Origin: Methanomassiliicoccaceae archaeon
GTDB lineage: Archaea; Thermoplasmatota; Thermoplasmata; Methanomassiliicoccales; Methanomethylophilaceae
DNA: 8,425 nucleotides
Reading direction: 5' to 3'
Assembly (NCBI GenBank): GCA_031254685.1
Contig: JAIRTZ010000048.1
Coordinates: forward strand, 1 to 8,425
In this document: positions 1-6,197 of the stretch, piece after piece
Layout of the letters: every line of letters starts with the position of its first letter
How positions within the stretch are numbered: the first letter of the stretch is position 1
The notes under the pieces: generated by a model
The model's input: the letters and a program-made list of their open reading frames with translations, nothing else
Told to the model about the DNA's origin: nothing
Database searches by the model: none
Translations under genes and position numbers: made by a program

Positions 1-2925
1 GCCGGTACAGGGACCGCGACCGGCGGCACCGCCGGCGCAGGGCTCGGAGGAGGCACCACCGGCACCGGCACGGGAGCGCGGGGCATCATTGAGGGAACCG
101 CCGGCACCGTGACACAGCCGGGCACCGCGGGCGGCGCAGGCACGGGCAGCAACGGCAGTATCACAATATCCGGCGGCGCAGTGTCCGCGACCGGCGGACC
201 GGCGGGAGGCGCAGGCATAGGCGGCGGCGCATCCGCCAGCAGCACGAACGGCAACGGCGGCGCAGGCACGGGCACCGGCGGAACGATCACGGCGGACGGC
301 GGCATCATCACCGCGATCGGCGGAAATATCGGAGGCGCAGGCATCGGCGGCGGGGCCCCGGCCGGTACCGGCACGCCCGGCGCGGGCGCGAACATCGCAA
401 TCGGCGCGGATGCGGAGATAAAGGCATATTCACGCGGGGCATTGCCGGCGATCCATGCGAGCGTGCTGTCACCCGGCGGCGGCTTCTTCGCCAACGCCCT
501 CCTGAACACGGCCGTCGGTACGGCGGCCGTCACCCTGTACGCGGAGACGTATGAGGGTCCGCTGCATCAACCGGGCACCGGAACGGCAAAGATAACGATG
601 GACATGCCTGCGAACTTCAGGGGATACGCGTTCCAGATACCGGCGGACGCGGGCGGCAGCGCAGATTACGCAATGTACATCATCACATCGGGCGGCGAAC
701 GCTGCATAGTGCATCAGGACGAGGCGGGCCATCCGGCGGGCGATGACGGATATCACATCATTCGATCGATAGACTCACTGGACGGTTACGATGCGGACAA
801 CGGCAGCGCCGGCGACGGCGTCCTGCCGGTAAAGCTCGAGGGCATGTGGACGGTAACGTTCGACACCAAAGGAGGAACACCGTCGGTCCCGACGCAGAAC
901 ATACTCAAGCACGGACACACTGCCGCGCAGCCTTCGAACCCGGCGAACGGGATATACGTGCTGAGCGGATGGTTCTATGATGCAGGTACGCTTGATGTGA
1001 AGTGGATATTCACCGATGCAGTCGTTTCCGATCTCGACCTGTATGCGATATGGGTCACGGAGGCGACGGTGATATTCTGCGACGGGGATGATACGGAGAT
1101 CGCTTCGGAGACCGTCCCCATAGGTGCTCCGATACCGGCCGGACAGATACCGGCGGCATCGCCCGGCACGGGCTACGAGGCGGTATGGTACACATCTTCC
1201 GCACGCACAACGGAATGGATAATGACCGATAACGTCACGGGAGACATGACGCTGTATCTGCGATACGACAAGATACCCGGCGACTGGGTGGACGTGAGGT
1301 TCTTCAACGTCGCTCCCGCGAACGTACAGATGGGCGAAACGCTGAATATCCTCAAGGGAACGGCGATCCCGTCCGGACAGATACCGGCGACATCACCGCC
1401 GCATGCCCATGCGGCGATCTGGTATAACGGGGACGCACGCGTCACCGTATGGGATCTCACCGACGCCGTCAACAATGATCTGGACCTCTATCTGAGCTAT
1501 GAGCCGGACGCCGCCGCGCTGACGATCACGGTCGTTGAGCTGGGCGGCACAGGGACGGTGACGTACATGATGAACGGAGGGTCTCCGATATTATATGCGG
1601 GCCCGTTCCTTGTTTATGATACCGATTCGGTGGTATTCGCCGCCGTCGGGTCATCCCCGGATGCGTTCGAGCTTTGGATGATCGAGGAGATGACCACAAC
1701 GCTGGCACAGACAGCGCCGCAGACGTTCTCATCCGATTCCACAGCGTACGTATCATACGCCGAGAGCGGCGGAACCGCAGAGGAAGAGTACATAACGATC
1801 ACGAAAGGGGACCATATGTACGGGGACATACTGTGGTCCGTCGATTCGTCGCCGTTCTTTGTGTTCCCGGACTCCGGTTCGTTCAAGGTGACGAAGGGCA
1901 CGCAGGTGACGTTCTCCGGTGTGCCGGACATGGGATACACATTCTTCTGCTTCTACGGTGACGTATCGTCACTTGTAACACCGGAGACGTTCGACGGCTC
2001 CGCGAGCATAACGGTGAACGCGCTGTTCTACGAGGACGCAACGCCGGACGACTATATCGTGATCACGAAAGGCGACCGCGACAACGGCGACATACTGTGG
2101 TCCCCGGACGGCGAGAACTATTATCCGTTCCCGTCCGCCGATGAATTGTATGTAACGAAGGGAGGTACGGTATATCTCAAGCCGGTGCCCGATGATGATC
2201 ACATGTTCGTGCAGTGGACGAATGACGTCGACCCGGCGGCGGATGACCCGTTCGTGTTCGGCTGCTCCGAAAGCATAACGGCGGGAGCAATATTCTCGGG
2301 ATACCGCACGGTCACCGTGAGGTCCGATTCAGCGGCGTCGTTCGAATACACGATAACGGTCACGGACCCGCTGACAGGCGAGGATGTGACCCGGACCGGT
2401 ACGTTCACGTTCGGCCGCGGAGGCGGCGCGGAGGGAATACCCGTACCGGACGGAGCGTCATTCACGGTATCGGTGACATCCGATCACCGCGGCGCAGGGA
2501 TGGAATGGGACGACGGCAATCCGTTAACGAGACAGTACGGCCCGATATACGCGATCACCGTGACGGACGACATGGAAATAACACTGTTCATCGAATCGGA
2601 CGAGGACACATCGTTCCCATGGTGGATACTGATGTTCGGATTGTTGTTCCTCCTGATCTTCCTGGACGATGACGAAGAGGAGATCTGCGGAAAGGTACGG
2701 TACAAGGGCAAAGGCGTCTTCGGTGTAAAGATAGGATACACGCTGAACGGCGGCGGCCGCAAAGAGGTCGTGACCGATAAGGACGGGGATTATGCGATAC
2801 CCGTTGACAAAGGCGACACCGTCGTGATCACCGATGTGTCGAAGGGCAAGTCCCCTATAACGAAGGACCTGCCGATGGAGATACACATAGAGAAGGACAG
2901 GACTAAGGTGGACTTCGAGTTCTGA
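1..2925 (+). CDS. Giant modular surface (adhesin-like) protein, 5'-truncated by the window
   Basis: The frame is open from the first base, so the gene begins upstream; the in-frame GTG at 109 lies inside the repeat region and is not a credible start. At least 974 residues are visible (window residue 1 = base 1). In order they are: Gly/Ala/Thr-rich repeats (about 1-130); a linker; three InlB/Listeria-Bacteroides-type repeats of about 70 residues (283-501), with signatures such as VTFDTKGG, GQIPA.SP and TD....DLDLY; a related beta-rich segment (about 507-590); two 88-residue repeats beginning YITITKGD / YIVITKGD (597-767); another beta-rich segment; one membrane span FPWWILMFGLLFLLIFL (872-888); an acidic DDDEEE stretch; and an 80-residue C-terminal domain resembling carboxypeptidase-regulatory-like folds (TDKDGDYAI). 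The family role is cell-surface adhesion or host interaction; the ligand is unknown. A signal peptide would lie outside the window. The protein has few cysteines and is strongly acidic. Confident as a surface repeat protein, not as to its specific function. Confidence 0.9.
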   Translation, partial: AGTGTATGGTAGAGLGGGTTGTGTGARGIIEGTAGTVTQPGTAGGAGTGSNGSITISGGAVSATGGPAGGAGIGGGASASSTNGNGGAGTGTGGTITADGGIITAIGGNIGGAGIGGGAPAGTGTPGAGANIAIGADAEIKAYSRGALPAIHASVLSPGGGFFANALLNTAVGTAAVTLYAETYEGPLHQPGTGTAKITMDMPANFRGYAFQIPADAGGSADYAMYIITSGGERCIVHQDEAGHPAGDDGYHIIRSIDSLDGYDADNGSAGDGVLPVKLEGMWTVTFDTKGGTPSVPTQNILKHGHTAAQPSNPANGIYVLSGWFYDAGTLDVKWIFTDAVVSDLDLYAIWVTEATVIFCDGDDTEIASETVPIGAPIPAGQIPAASPGTGYEAVWYTSSARTTEWIMTDNVTGDMTLYLRYDKIPGDWVDVRFFNVAPANVQMGETLNILKGTAIPSGQIPATSPPHAHAAIWYNGDARVTVWDLTDAVNNDLDLYLSYEPDAAALTITVVELGGTGTVTYMMNGGSPILYAGPFLVYDTDSVVFAAVGSSPDAFELWMIEEMTTTLAQTAPQTFSSDSTAYVSYAESGGTAEEEYITITKGDHMYGDILWSVDSSPFFVFPDSGSFKVTKGTQVTFSGVPDMGYTFFCFYGDVSSLVTPETFDGSASITVNALFYEDATPDDYIVITKGDRDNGDILWSPDGENYYPFPSADELYVTKGGTVYLKPVPDDDHMFVQWTNDVDPAADDPFVFGCSESITAGAIFSGYRTVTVRSDSAASFEYTITVTDPLTGEDVTRTGTFTFGRGGGAEGIPVPDGASFTVSVTSDHRGAGMEWDDGNPLTRQYGPIYAITVTDDMEITLFIESDEDTSFPWWILMFGLLFLLIFLDDDEEEICGKVRYKGKGVFGVKIGYTLNGGGRKEVVTDKDGDYAIPVDKGDTVVITDVSKGKSPITKDLPMEIHIEKDRTKVDFEF
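130..381 (+). repeat. Two tandem 126-bp Gly-rich coding repeats
   Basis: Two adjacent 42-codon units start at 130 and 256, each opening GGAGTG and containing .IT..GG...A.GG..GGAGIGGGA. A related GAGLGGG block at 34-54 is the end of an earlier, longer unit, so the array continues upstream. Such Gly-rich arrays occur in bacterial and archaeal surface proteins. They are coding repeats, not a CRISPR array. Confidence 0.85.
847..1503 (+). repeat. Three InlB/Listeria-Bacteroides-type repeats within the surface protein
   Basis: Three successive units of about 70 codons start near 847, 1063 and 1288. Units 2 and 3 share IPAGQIPAASP / IPSGQIPATSP, then A.WY......W..TD and a closing L.LYL.Y. Unit 1 has the more classical VTFDTKGG opening and TDAVVSDLDLYAIW ending. 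Units 2 and 3 are closer to each other than to unit 1, suggesting a later duplication. Confidence 0.8.
1789..2300 (+). repeat. Pair of about 88-residue tandem repeats (ITKGD...GDILWS)
   Basis: Two units start at 1789 and 2053, 264 bp apart. Both contain Y-I-x-ITKGD-x3-GDILWS-x-D, an F-P-x-S segment, a V-TKG-T-V block, and an aromatic core ending in -SIT-.A.F. I do not recognise a named family; the predicted character is an Ig-like or beta-sandwich stalk module. Confidence 0.75.
2614..2664 (+). other. Transmembrane anchor of the surface protein
   Basis: Seventeen uninterrupted hydrophobic residues (FPWWILMFGLLFLLIFL) are flanked by acidic residues on both sides: ESDEDTS before and DDDEEE after. 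There is no basic stop-transfer cluster immediately after it, so the positive-inside rule gives no clear orientation. Confidence 0.85.
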
Positions 2926-2947
2926 ACCGCAAAACAAAGAAACTAAC

Positions 2948-2977
2948 GGAGGGGCCTTCCCCTCCCGAATAATTTTT
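2948..2977 (+). terminator. Hairpin plus T-run terminator of the surface-protein gene
   Basis: GGAGGGG (2948-2954) pairs perfectly with CCCCTCC (2959-2965) across a CCTT loop and is followed by TTTTT at 2973-2977. It lies 23 bp after the TGA. Archaeal RNA polymerase stops mainly at T-runs, so the T-run may be the working part, with the hairpin as an aid. Confidence 0.75.
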
Positions 2978-2998
2978 CTCGCCCCTTTTCAGTGAACT

Positions 2999-3007
2999 GT
3001 ATATATG
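2999..3007 (+). promoter_or_regulatory. TATA box of the seven-cysteine protein gene
   Basis: GTATATATG is centred near 3003, 37 bp before the ATG at 3040. An archaeal start site about 26 bp downstream of the TATA centre falls near 3029, giving a short leader of about 11 nt that just includes the GAGG at 3029-3032. Confidence 0.65.
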
Positions 3008-3028
3008 GGAACCGTTATTGGGCATACC

Positions 3029-3036
3029 GAGGAAAG
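3029..3036 (+). promoter_or_regulatory. Ribosome binding site deciding the start at 3040
   Basis: GAGGAAAG, with core GAGG at 3029-3032, lies 7 nt before the ATG at 3040. This favours that ATG over the in-frame GTG at 2992, which lies upstream of the TATA box. Confidence 0.65.
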
Positions 3037-3039
3037 ATA

Positions 3040-3342
3040 ATGACGCTGACACCTGAGATGGCGAGAGCCGGCGTAACGCCGCAGATGCTCTCGTCCACGC
3101 ACAGATTCACTTGTCCGAAGTGCGGAAAGGAATTCAGTCTGTTCCAGTCAAGGGCGATAGCCTGCAGAGCGTGCCCGAAGGCGACGCAGAACTGCAAGTA
3201 CGTCAGGTGCGTCCACTGCGACGCGGAGTTCCCGATACACGGGTTCGTCGTGAACACCAAAGAGAAAGAAGCATTCCTCTCCAATTATATGAACGGGATC
3301 GTCTCAAAATATCACGGCGGTTTCGGATATAAGAGAAGGTGA
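3040..3342 (+). CDS. Small seven-cysteine (zinc-ribbon-like) protein of unknown function
   Basis: The protein has 100 residues. Cysteines are at 25, 28, 42, 45, 52, 57 and 60, giving CPKC - CRAC - C - CVHC. The first CxxC and the last CxxC (CVHCDAEFPIHG) look like the two knuckles of a zinc ribbon. The central CRACPKATQNC adds three further potential ligands, so a second metal or an Fe-S cluster is possible. The C-terminal tail is basic and aromatic (YHGGFGYKRR). There is no signal peptide or membrane segment, so it is expected in the cytoplasm. The start is set by the TATA box and GAGG just upstream. The gene is monocistronic and ends 1 bp from the convergent GGGP synthase gene. I do not recognise a named family; nucleic-acid binding or metal handling are both only guesses. 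Confidence 0.8.
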   Translation: MTLTPEMARAGVTPQMLSSTHRFTCPKCGKEFSLFQSRAIACRACPKATQNCKYVRCVHCDAEFPIHGFVVNTKEKEAFLSNYMNGIVSKYHGGFGYKRR

Positions 3343-3343
3343 A

Positions 3344-4078
3344 TCATCCTTTCGCCGCTTTTATGACATTCTTCAGATCGGAGTCGTCGGAACATCTCTC
3401 AACGAACGTTCCCGTGACGACGGCGTCCGCGCCCGCGAGCCTCGCCGCCTTCGCGGCCTCCGGTGTCCTGATGCCGCCGCCGACTATCAGCGGCACCGAT
3501 AATATCTCTTTCACGGCCCTGATCATCTCCGGCGGTACCGGACGATCGGCCCCGCTGCCGGCCTCCAGATAAACGAAACTCATCCCGAGGTATTCGCATG
3601 CAAGCGCGTACGACATCGCACTTTTCACATCATCGCGTCTGATCGGCATCGCCTTTCCCACTTCGCCGACCTTCATGCCGGGCTCGACGATGATGTAGCC
3701 CATCGATATAGGCTCAAGGTTCAGTTTTTTTACGATGAGGCTGCCTTTCACCTGTTCGCCGATTATCCATCCGGTGTCGGTGCTGTTGACCATGCTCATG
3801 AAGAATATCGAATCGCAGTTGCCGGATATCGCGTCCGCGCCCGACGGAAAATAGATGGTGGGAAGTTTGCATGCATTCTTGATGGCCTTTGCGGTCTCGT
3901 CAAGGTTCTTCTGCGTCACGTCGGTGGAGCCGCCGATCATTATCGCGTCCGTGCCGGCCTCCTCCGCCCTGCGGGCGATCCTGCCGGCCTGCGCGACATC
4001 CTGCTTGTCCGGGTCCAACAGTGTGAAATGTATCGTTCCCTTCGCTATCCTTTCGAGCAGATACTTTTTCACATTCAT
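3344..4078 (-). CDS. Geranylgeranylglyceryl phosphate synthase
   Basis: This 244-residue TIM-barrel prenyltransferase joins geranylgeranyl diphosphate to the sn-3 hydroxyl of glycerol-1-phosphate. It is the first committed step of archaeal ether-lipid synthesis and occurs at or near the membrane. Recognisable family motifs are HFTLLDPDK (17-25, with the Mg-binding Asp22), IGGST (48-52), FPSG (77-80), MSMVNSTD (94-101), IIVEPG (129-134), YLEAGSG (170-176), VGGGIRTPEAA (199-209) and GADAVVTGT (216-224); the Gly-rich ones form the phosphate site. The length is normal. The ATG at 4078 overlaps the TGA of the upstream UbiA-family gene as ATGA. The frame stays open further 5', but that extension has no family similarity and lies inside the neighbour. 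The ATGA overlap implies translational coupling. The family assignment is secure from the motifs; activity is inferred. Confidence 0.95.
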   Translation of the reverse strand: MNVKKYLLERIAKGTIHFTLLDPDKQDVAQAGRIARRAEEAGTDAIMIGGSTDVTQKNLDETAKAIKNACKLPTIYFPSGADAISGNCDSIFFMSMVNSTDTGWIIGEQVKGSLIVKKLNLEPISMGYIIVEPGMKVGEVGKAMPIRRDDVKSAMSYALACEYLGMSFVYLEAGSGADRPVPPEMIRAVKEILSVPLIVGGGIRTPEAAKAARLAGADAVVTGTFVERCSDDSDLKNVIKAAKG

Positions 4079-4893
4079 TGGTAAACAGCCCCGAGTATGA
4101 ACGCCGCAAGCGCGATGAGCATCGCATACTTGCACAGTTTCTGTGCTTTGCGCGCGTTCGTGAATATCAGGAACGAGGCATAAATAAATATCGCATCCGC
4201 CGCGAATATTATGTAATACAGCGGACCGAATGTATCGGCCAGTATGGGCCATATGCTCAGTATCGGACCGGCGATAAGGAACACCGACGCTATGATGCAC
4301 GCGTTCCTGACGCCGACGCTCATCGGCAGCGTGCGTCTTCCCTTGTCCCCGCCCATATCTTCGATGTCCTTCGCTATCTCGCGTCCCACGCTCACGAGCA
4401 TCGCCATTGCGGCGGCGATCGCCACCGCTTCGATGTTGCTGACGACGGCGCCCCCGAGCAGGAATAACATACCGGTGAGCACAGCGATCGTGACATTACC
4501 GACGAATCCCCTTTTCTTCAGGAACAGCTCGTAGGAGAGCATCAGGGCGCAGGCGAGGATGACAGCGAATACCGATACCAGCTCGCGCAGCAGGAGCGAC
4601 GCCGCTATCGAAACGATAAAGGCGAACGCGCTCGCGTACAGCGCCTGCTTCGGAGTGATCTGCCCCGCGGGTATCGGACGTTCGGGATGCGATACCACGT
4701 CGATGTCGCGGTCTATGTAATCGTTCAATGCGTTGCCGCCGGCGATGAACCAGACGACGACGAATGACGCCACGATGATGTTCTCCCAATACTCGGTCAT
4801 GTCCAGGCCGGCCGCGATGAGCGCCCCGGCAAGGACGCCGAGGATGCCCATCGACCCGTTCCACAATCTGAACAGCCGGAGATATTTGTTCAC
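4075..4893 (-). CDS. UbiA-family prenyltransferase, probable digeranylgeranylglyceryl phosphate synthase
   Basis: A 272-residue integral membrane protein with about nine hydrophobic spans. Both Asp-rich UbiA motifs are intact: NDYIDRDID (57-65, NDxxDxxxD) and DIEDMGGD (176-183, DxxDxxxD), which bind the Mg-diphosphate of the prenyl donor. It also has HPERPIP after the first motif and GRRTLP after the second, typical of the family. The likely reaction is transfer of the second geranylgeranyl chain onto geranylgeranylglyceryl phosphate. Being first in an operon with GGGP synthase strongly favours this over a quinone or haem role. The start is GTG at 4893: an in-frame TAA lies close upstream, and a TATA box sits about 25 bp before it with no ribosome site, consistent with a leaderless message. 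The substrate is inferred from context. Confidence 0.92.
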   Translation of the reverse strand: MNKYLRLFRLWNGSMGILGVLAGALIAAGLDMTEYWENIIVASFVVVWFIAGGNALNDYIDRDIDVVSHPERPIPAGQITPKQALYASAFAFIVSIAASLLLRELVSVFAVILACALMLSYELFLKKRGFVGNVTIAVLTGMLFLLGGAVVSNIEAVAIAAAMAMLVSVGREIAKDIEDMGGDKGRRTLPMSVGVRNACIIASVFLIAGPILSIWPILADTFGPLYYIIFAADAIFIYASFLIFTNARKAQKLCKYAMLIALAAFILGAVYQ

Positions 4894-4913
4894 GCTACCG
4901 CAAGATGCTACGC

Positions 4914-4921
4914 ATTAAAAA
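4914..4921 (-). promoter_or_regulatory. TATA box of the lipid operon; probable leaderless start
   Basis: On the minus strand TTTTTAAT is centred about 25 bp before the GTG at 4893. An archaeal start site would fall at or within 1-2 bases of that GTG, and no Shine-Dalgarno sequence precedes it. The message is therefore probably leaderless. Confidence 0.6.
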
Positions 4922-5002
4922 CTGTGTTGATGGATCGCGTCGGTCCCCGACGGCTGAAGTTAGGATTTTCGGCTTCGGTCATAATCTCATTTTCGCCGTC
5001 CG

Positions 5003-5019
5003 AAAAGGAAAAAGAAAAA
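5003..5019 (-). terminator. T-rich terminator after radA
   Basis: Read on the minus strand, three T-runs (TTTTT, TTTTT, TTTT separated by C or CC) begin about 10 bp after the radA stop codon. This is the oligo-T signal expected for archaeal termination and separates radA from the downstream lipid operon. No strong hairpin precedes it. Confidence 0.7.
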
Positions 5020-5028
5020 TGTTTGGCA

Positions 5029-5970
5029 TCAGTCCGTGATGCCGTTCTCCGATACCATGAATACCGCCTCGCCTTCGGGAAGGTTCGGTGAGTCGATCAG
5101 TCTCGCGATGCGCTTGCCCGCCTTGCCCTTGCGAAGGTACAGCCTGAACGTCGCCGTGTGGCCGACGATGTGGCCGCCTATCGGTCTCGTCGGGTCTCCG
5201 AAGAACGCGTCCGGTTTCGCGGCGACCTGGTTGGTGCACGCGATTATCGCGTTGTTCACCGTCGCGAAGTTGAGCAGGTCGTGCATGTGGCGGTTCAGCG
5301 TCTGCTGCCTCTCGGCCAGCGCCCCGCGCCCTACGTACTCGGCCCTGAAATGCGATGTCAACGAATCAACGATCATCAGCTTGACCTTCCTTTCCTGCGC
5401 AAGCTCCAATGCCTTTTCGACGAGGAGCATCTGATGCTGCGAGTTGAACGCCCTGGCGACGTGTATCCTCTTCAATGTCGCCTCCGGGTCCACGCCGAGG
5501 TGCGTCGCCATCTGTATTATGCGCTCGGGGCGGAACGTGTTCTCGCTGTCGATTATTATCACATCCGAATCGAACCCTCCGTCCTCCTCGGGGAGCGTGG
5601 CGTTCACCGCCAATTGGAAGCACACCTGCGTCTTGCAGCTCCCGAACTCCCCGAACATCTCAACGATCGACTGCGTCTCGAGACCGCCGCCCATCAGCTC
5701 GTCGAATGCCTTCGATCCGGTGGTCAGCTTCTTCACCGCTTTTCTTCTCTCTAAAATATCTTCCCCGGTCTCGAACCCGCCTATATCAGCGCATATCTTC
5801 GCACCTTCGATAATGTCCATTGCCCTCTTTTCGCCGATCTCGCATGACTCTGCGAGTACCTTCGGTGATGCTACTGCAACGGCCAAAACGTCTTTAAATC
5901 CTGCTTCGCGGAGTTTCTCTGATATTGCCGGTCCTACTCCTGGTATGTCCTCCAGACCTTTTGCTGCCAT
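5029..5970 (-). CDS. radA: DNA repair and recombination protein RadA
   Basis: The archaeal Rad51/RecA-family recombinase forms filaments on single-stranded DNA and drives strand exchange. The protein is 313 residues, close to the usual size. An N-terminal helix-hairpin-helix domain begins [20 protein letters not shown] (6-25). A linker ([14 protein letters not shown], 63-76) leads into the ATPase core, with [15 protein letters not shown] (82-96), Walker A (107-114), the [14 protein letters not shown] segment (138-151), Walker B LMIVDS (198-203), [16 protein letters not shown] (208-223, DNA-binding loop L1 area), TNQV (246-249) and PIGGHIVGH (263-271, L2 end). The oddity is that Walker A reads GEFGSCKT, with Cys112 in place of the usual Gly before Lys-Thr. 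ATG 5970 is preferred because GGTGA lies 5 nt upstream; GTG 5979 would add three residues and overlap that site. It has its own TATA box and terminator, so it is monocistronic. Confidence 0.97.
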   Translation of the reverse strand: MAAKGLEDIPGVGPAISEKLREAGFKDVLAVAVASPKVLAESCEIGEKRAMDIIEGAKICADIGGFETGEDILERRKAVKKLTTGSKAFDELMGGGLETQSIVEMFGEFGSCKTQVCFQLAVNATLPEEDGGFDSDVIIIDSENTFRPERIIQMATHLGVDPEATLKRIHVARAFNSQHQMLLVEKALELAQERKVKLMIVDSLTSHFRAEYVGRGALAERQQTLNRHMHDLLNFATVNNAIIACTNQVAAKPDAFFGDPTRPIGGHIVGHTATFRLYLRKGKAGKRIARLIDSPNLPEGEAVFMVSENGITD

Positions 5971-5975
5971 TTTTT

Positions 5976-5980
5976 TCACC
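5976..5980 (-). promoter_or_regulatory. Ribosome binding site of radA
   Basis: GGTGA on the minus strand matches the region complementary to the 3' end of 16S rRNA and lies 5 nt before ATG 5970. It contains the alternative GTG start, so the two starts exclude each other in practice. Confidence 0.6.
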
Positions 5981-6001
5981 GGCTCTTACACATCGGAATG
6001 A

Positions 6002-6010
6002 CTATATAAC
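6002..6010 (-). promoter_or_regulatory. TATA box of radA
   Basis: GTTATATAG on the minus strand is centred near 6006, 36 bp before ATG 5970. The predicted start site is near 5980, giving a short leader with the GGTGA at its 5' end. The geometry nearly matches that of the seven-cysteine gene (37 bp). Confidence 0.65.
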
Positions 6011-6028
6011 CAAAACTGGGAGAGGTGA

Positions 6029-6052
6029 CCGAAAGTGGCCGAAATACCGAAA
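6029..6052 (-). promoter_or_regulatory. Triple TTTCGG motif upstream of the radA TATA box (possible operator)
   Basis: CCGAAA on the plus strand (TTTCGG on the minus) occurs at 6029-6034, 6039-6044 and 6047-6052. The first and third copies extend to ACCGAAAGT. The cluster lies 20-45 bp upstream of the radA TATA box, where an archaeal regulator or activator could bind. The proposal rests on position and repetition only. Confidence 0.3.
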
Positions 6053-6168
6053 GTACCTCGCAGGCGTGCGCGTATACGTAAGGCCGCAGCCGTTGTTCCG
6101 TCCCGTCTTCCGGTCCGGACGCCCGCGGGTTTCTTACTTTGACAATGCGGAATCTCTTCGTTGAAAGG

Positions 6169-6177
6169 TTTTATATG
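6169..6177 (+). promoter_or_regulatory. TATA box of the three-span membrane protein gene; probable leaderless start
   Basis: TTTTATATG is centred near 6173, 25 bp before the ATG at 6198. No Shine-Dalgarno sequence is present in the intervening bases, so the message is probably leaderless. The in-frame GTG at 6177 is part of this element and cannot be the start. Confidence 0.65.
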
Positions 6178-6197
6178 TGTTCCACAATCACCCCTCA

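Noticed and set aside
109..111. GTG as start of the large surface protein
   Set aside because: The frame is open with the same Gly-rich repeats back to base 1, and no promoter or ribosome site precedes the GTG; the gene is truncated by the window.
1..381. CRISPR array or satellite DNA
   Set aside because: The periodicity is in-frame coding repeats of 42 codons with degenerate third positions, not identical repeats with unique spacers.
2992..3039. N-terminal extension of the seven-cysteine protein from GTG 2992
   Set aside because: The TATA box lies inside it, and a good GAGG site precedes ATG 3040.
4079..4300. Longer GGGP synthase starting at 4300 (minus)
   Set aside because: The extra 74 residues have no resemblance to the family and overlap the UbiA-family coding sequence; the ATGA start at 4078 gives the standard length.
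4947..4978. Possible hairpin between the radA terminator and the lipid-operon promoter
   Set aside because: Pairing needs a wobble pair and an internal loop and is not followed by a T-run in either direction; too weak to call as a terminator or riboswitch.
5158..6001. Long plus-strand open frames opposite radA
   Set aside because: They are antisense to a confirmed radA, with Ser/Pro/Arg-rich nonsense composition and no promoter or ribosome site.
6177..6197. GTG start adding seven residues to the three-span membrane protein
   Set aside because: The GTG is part of the TATA element and lies upstream of the predicted transcription start.
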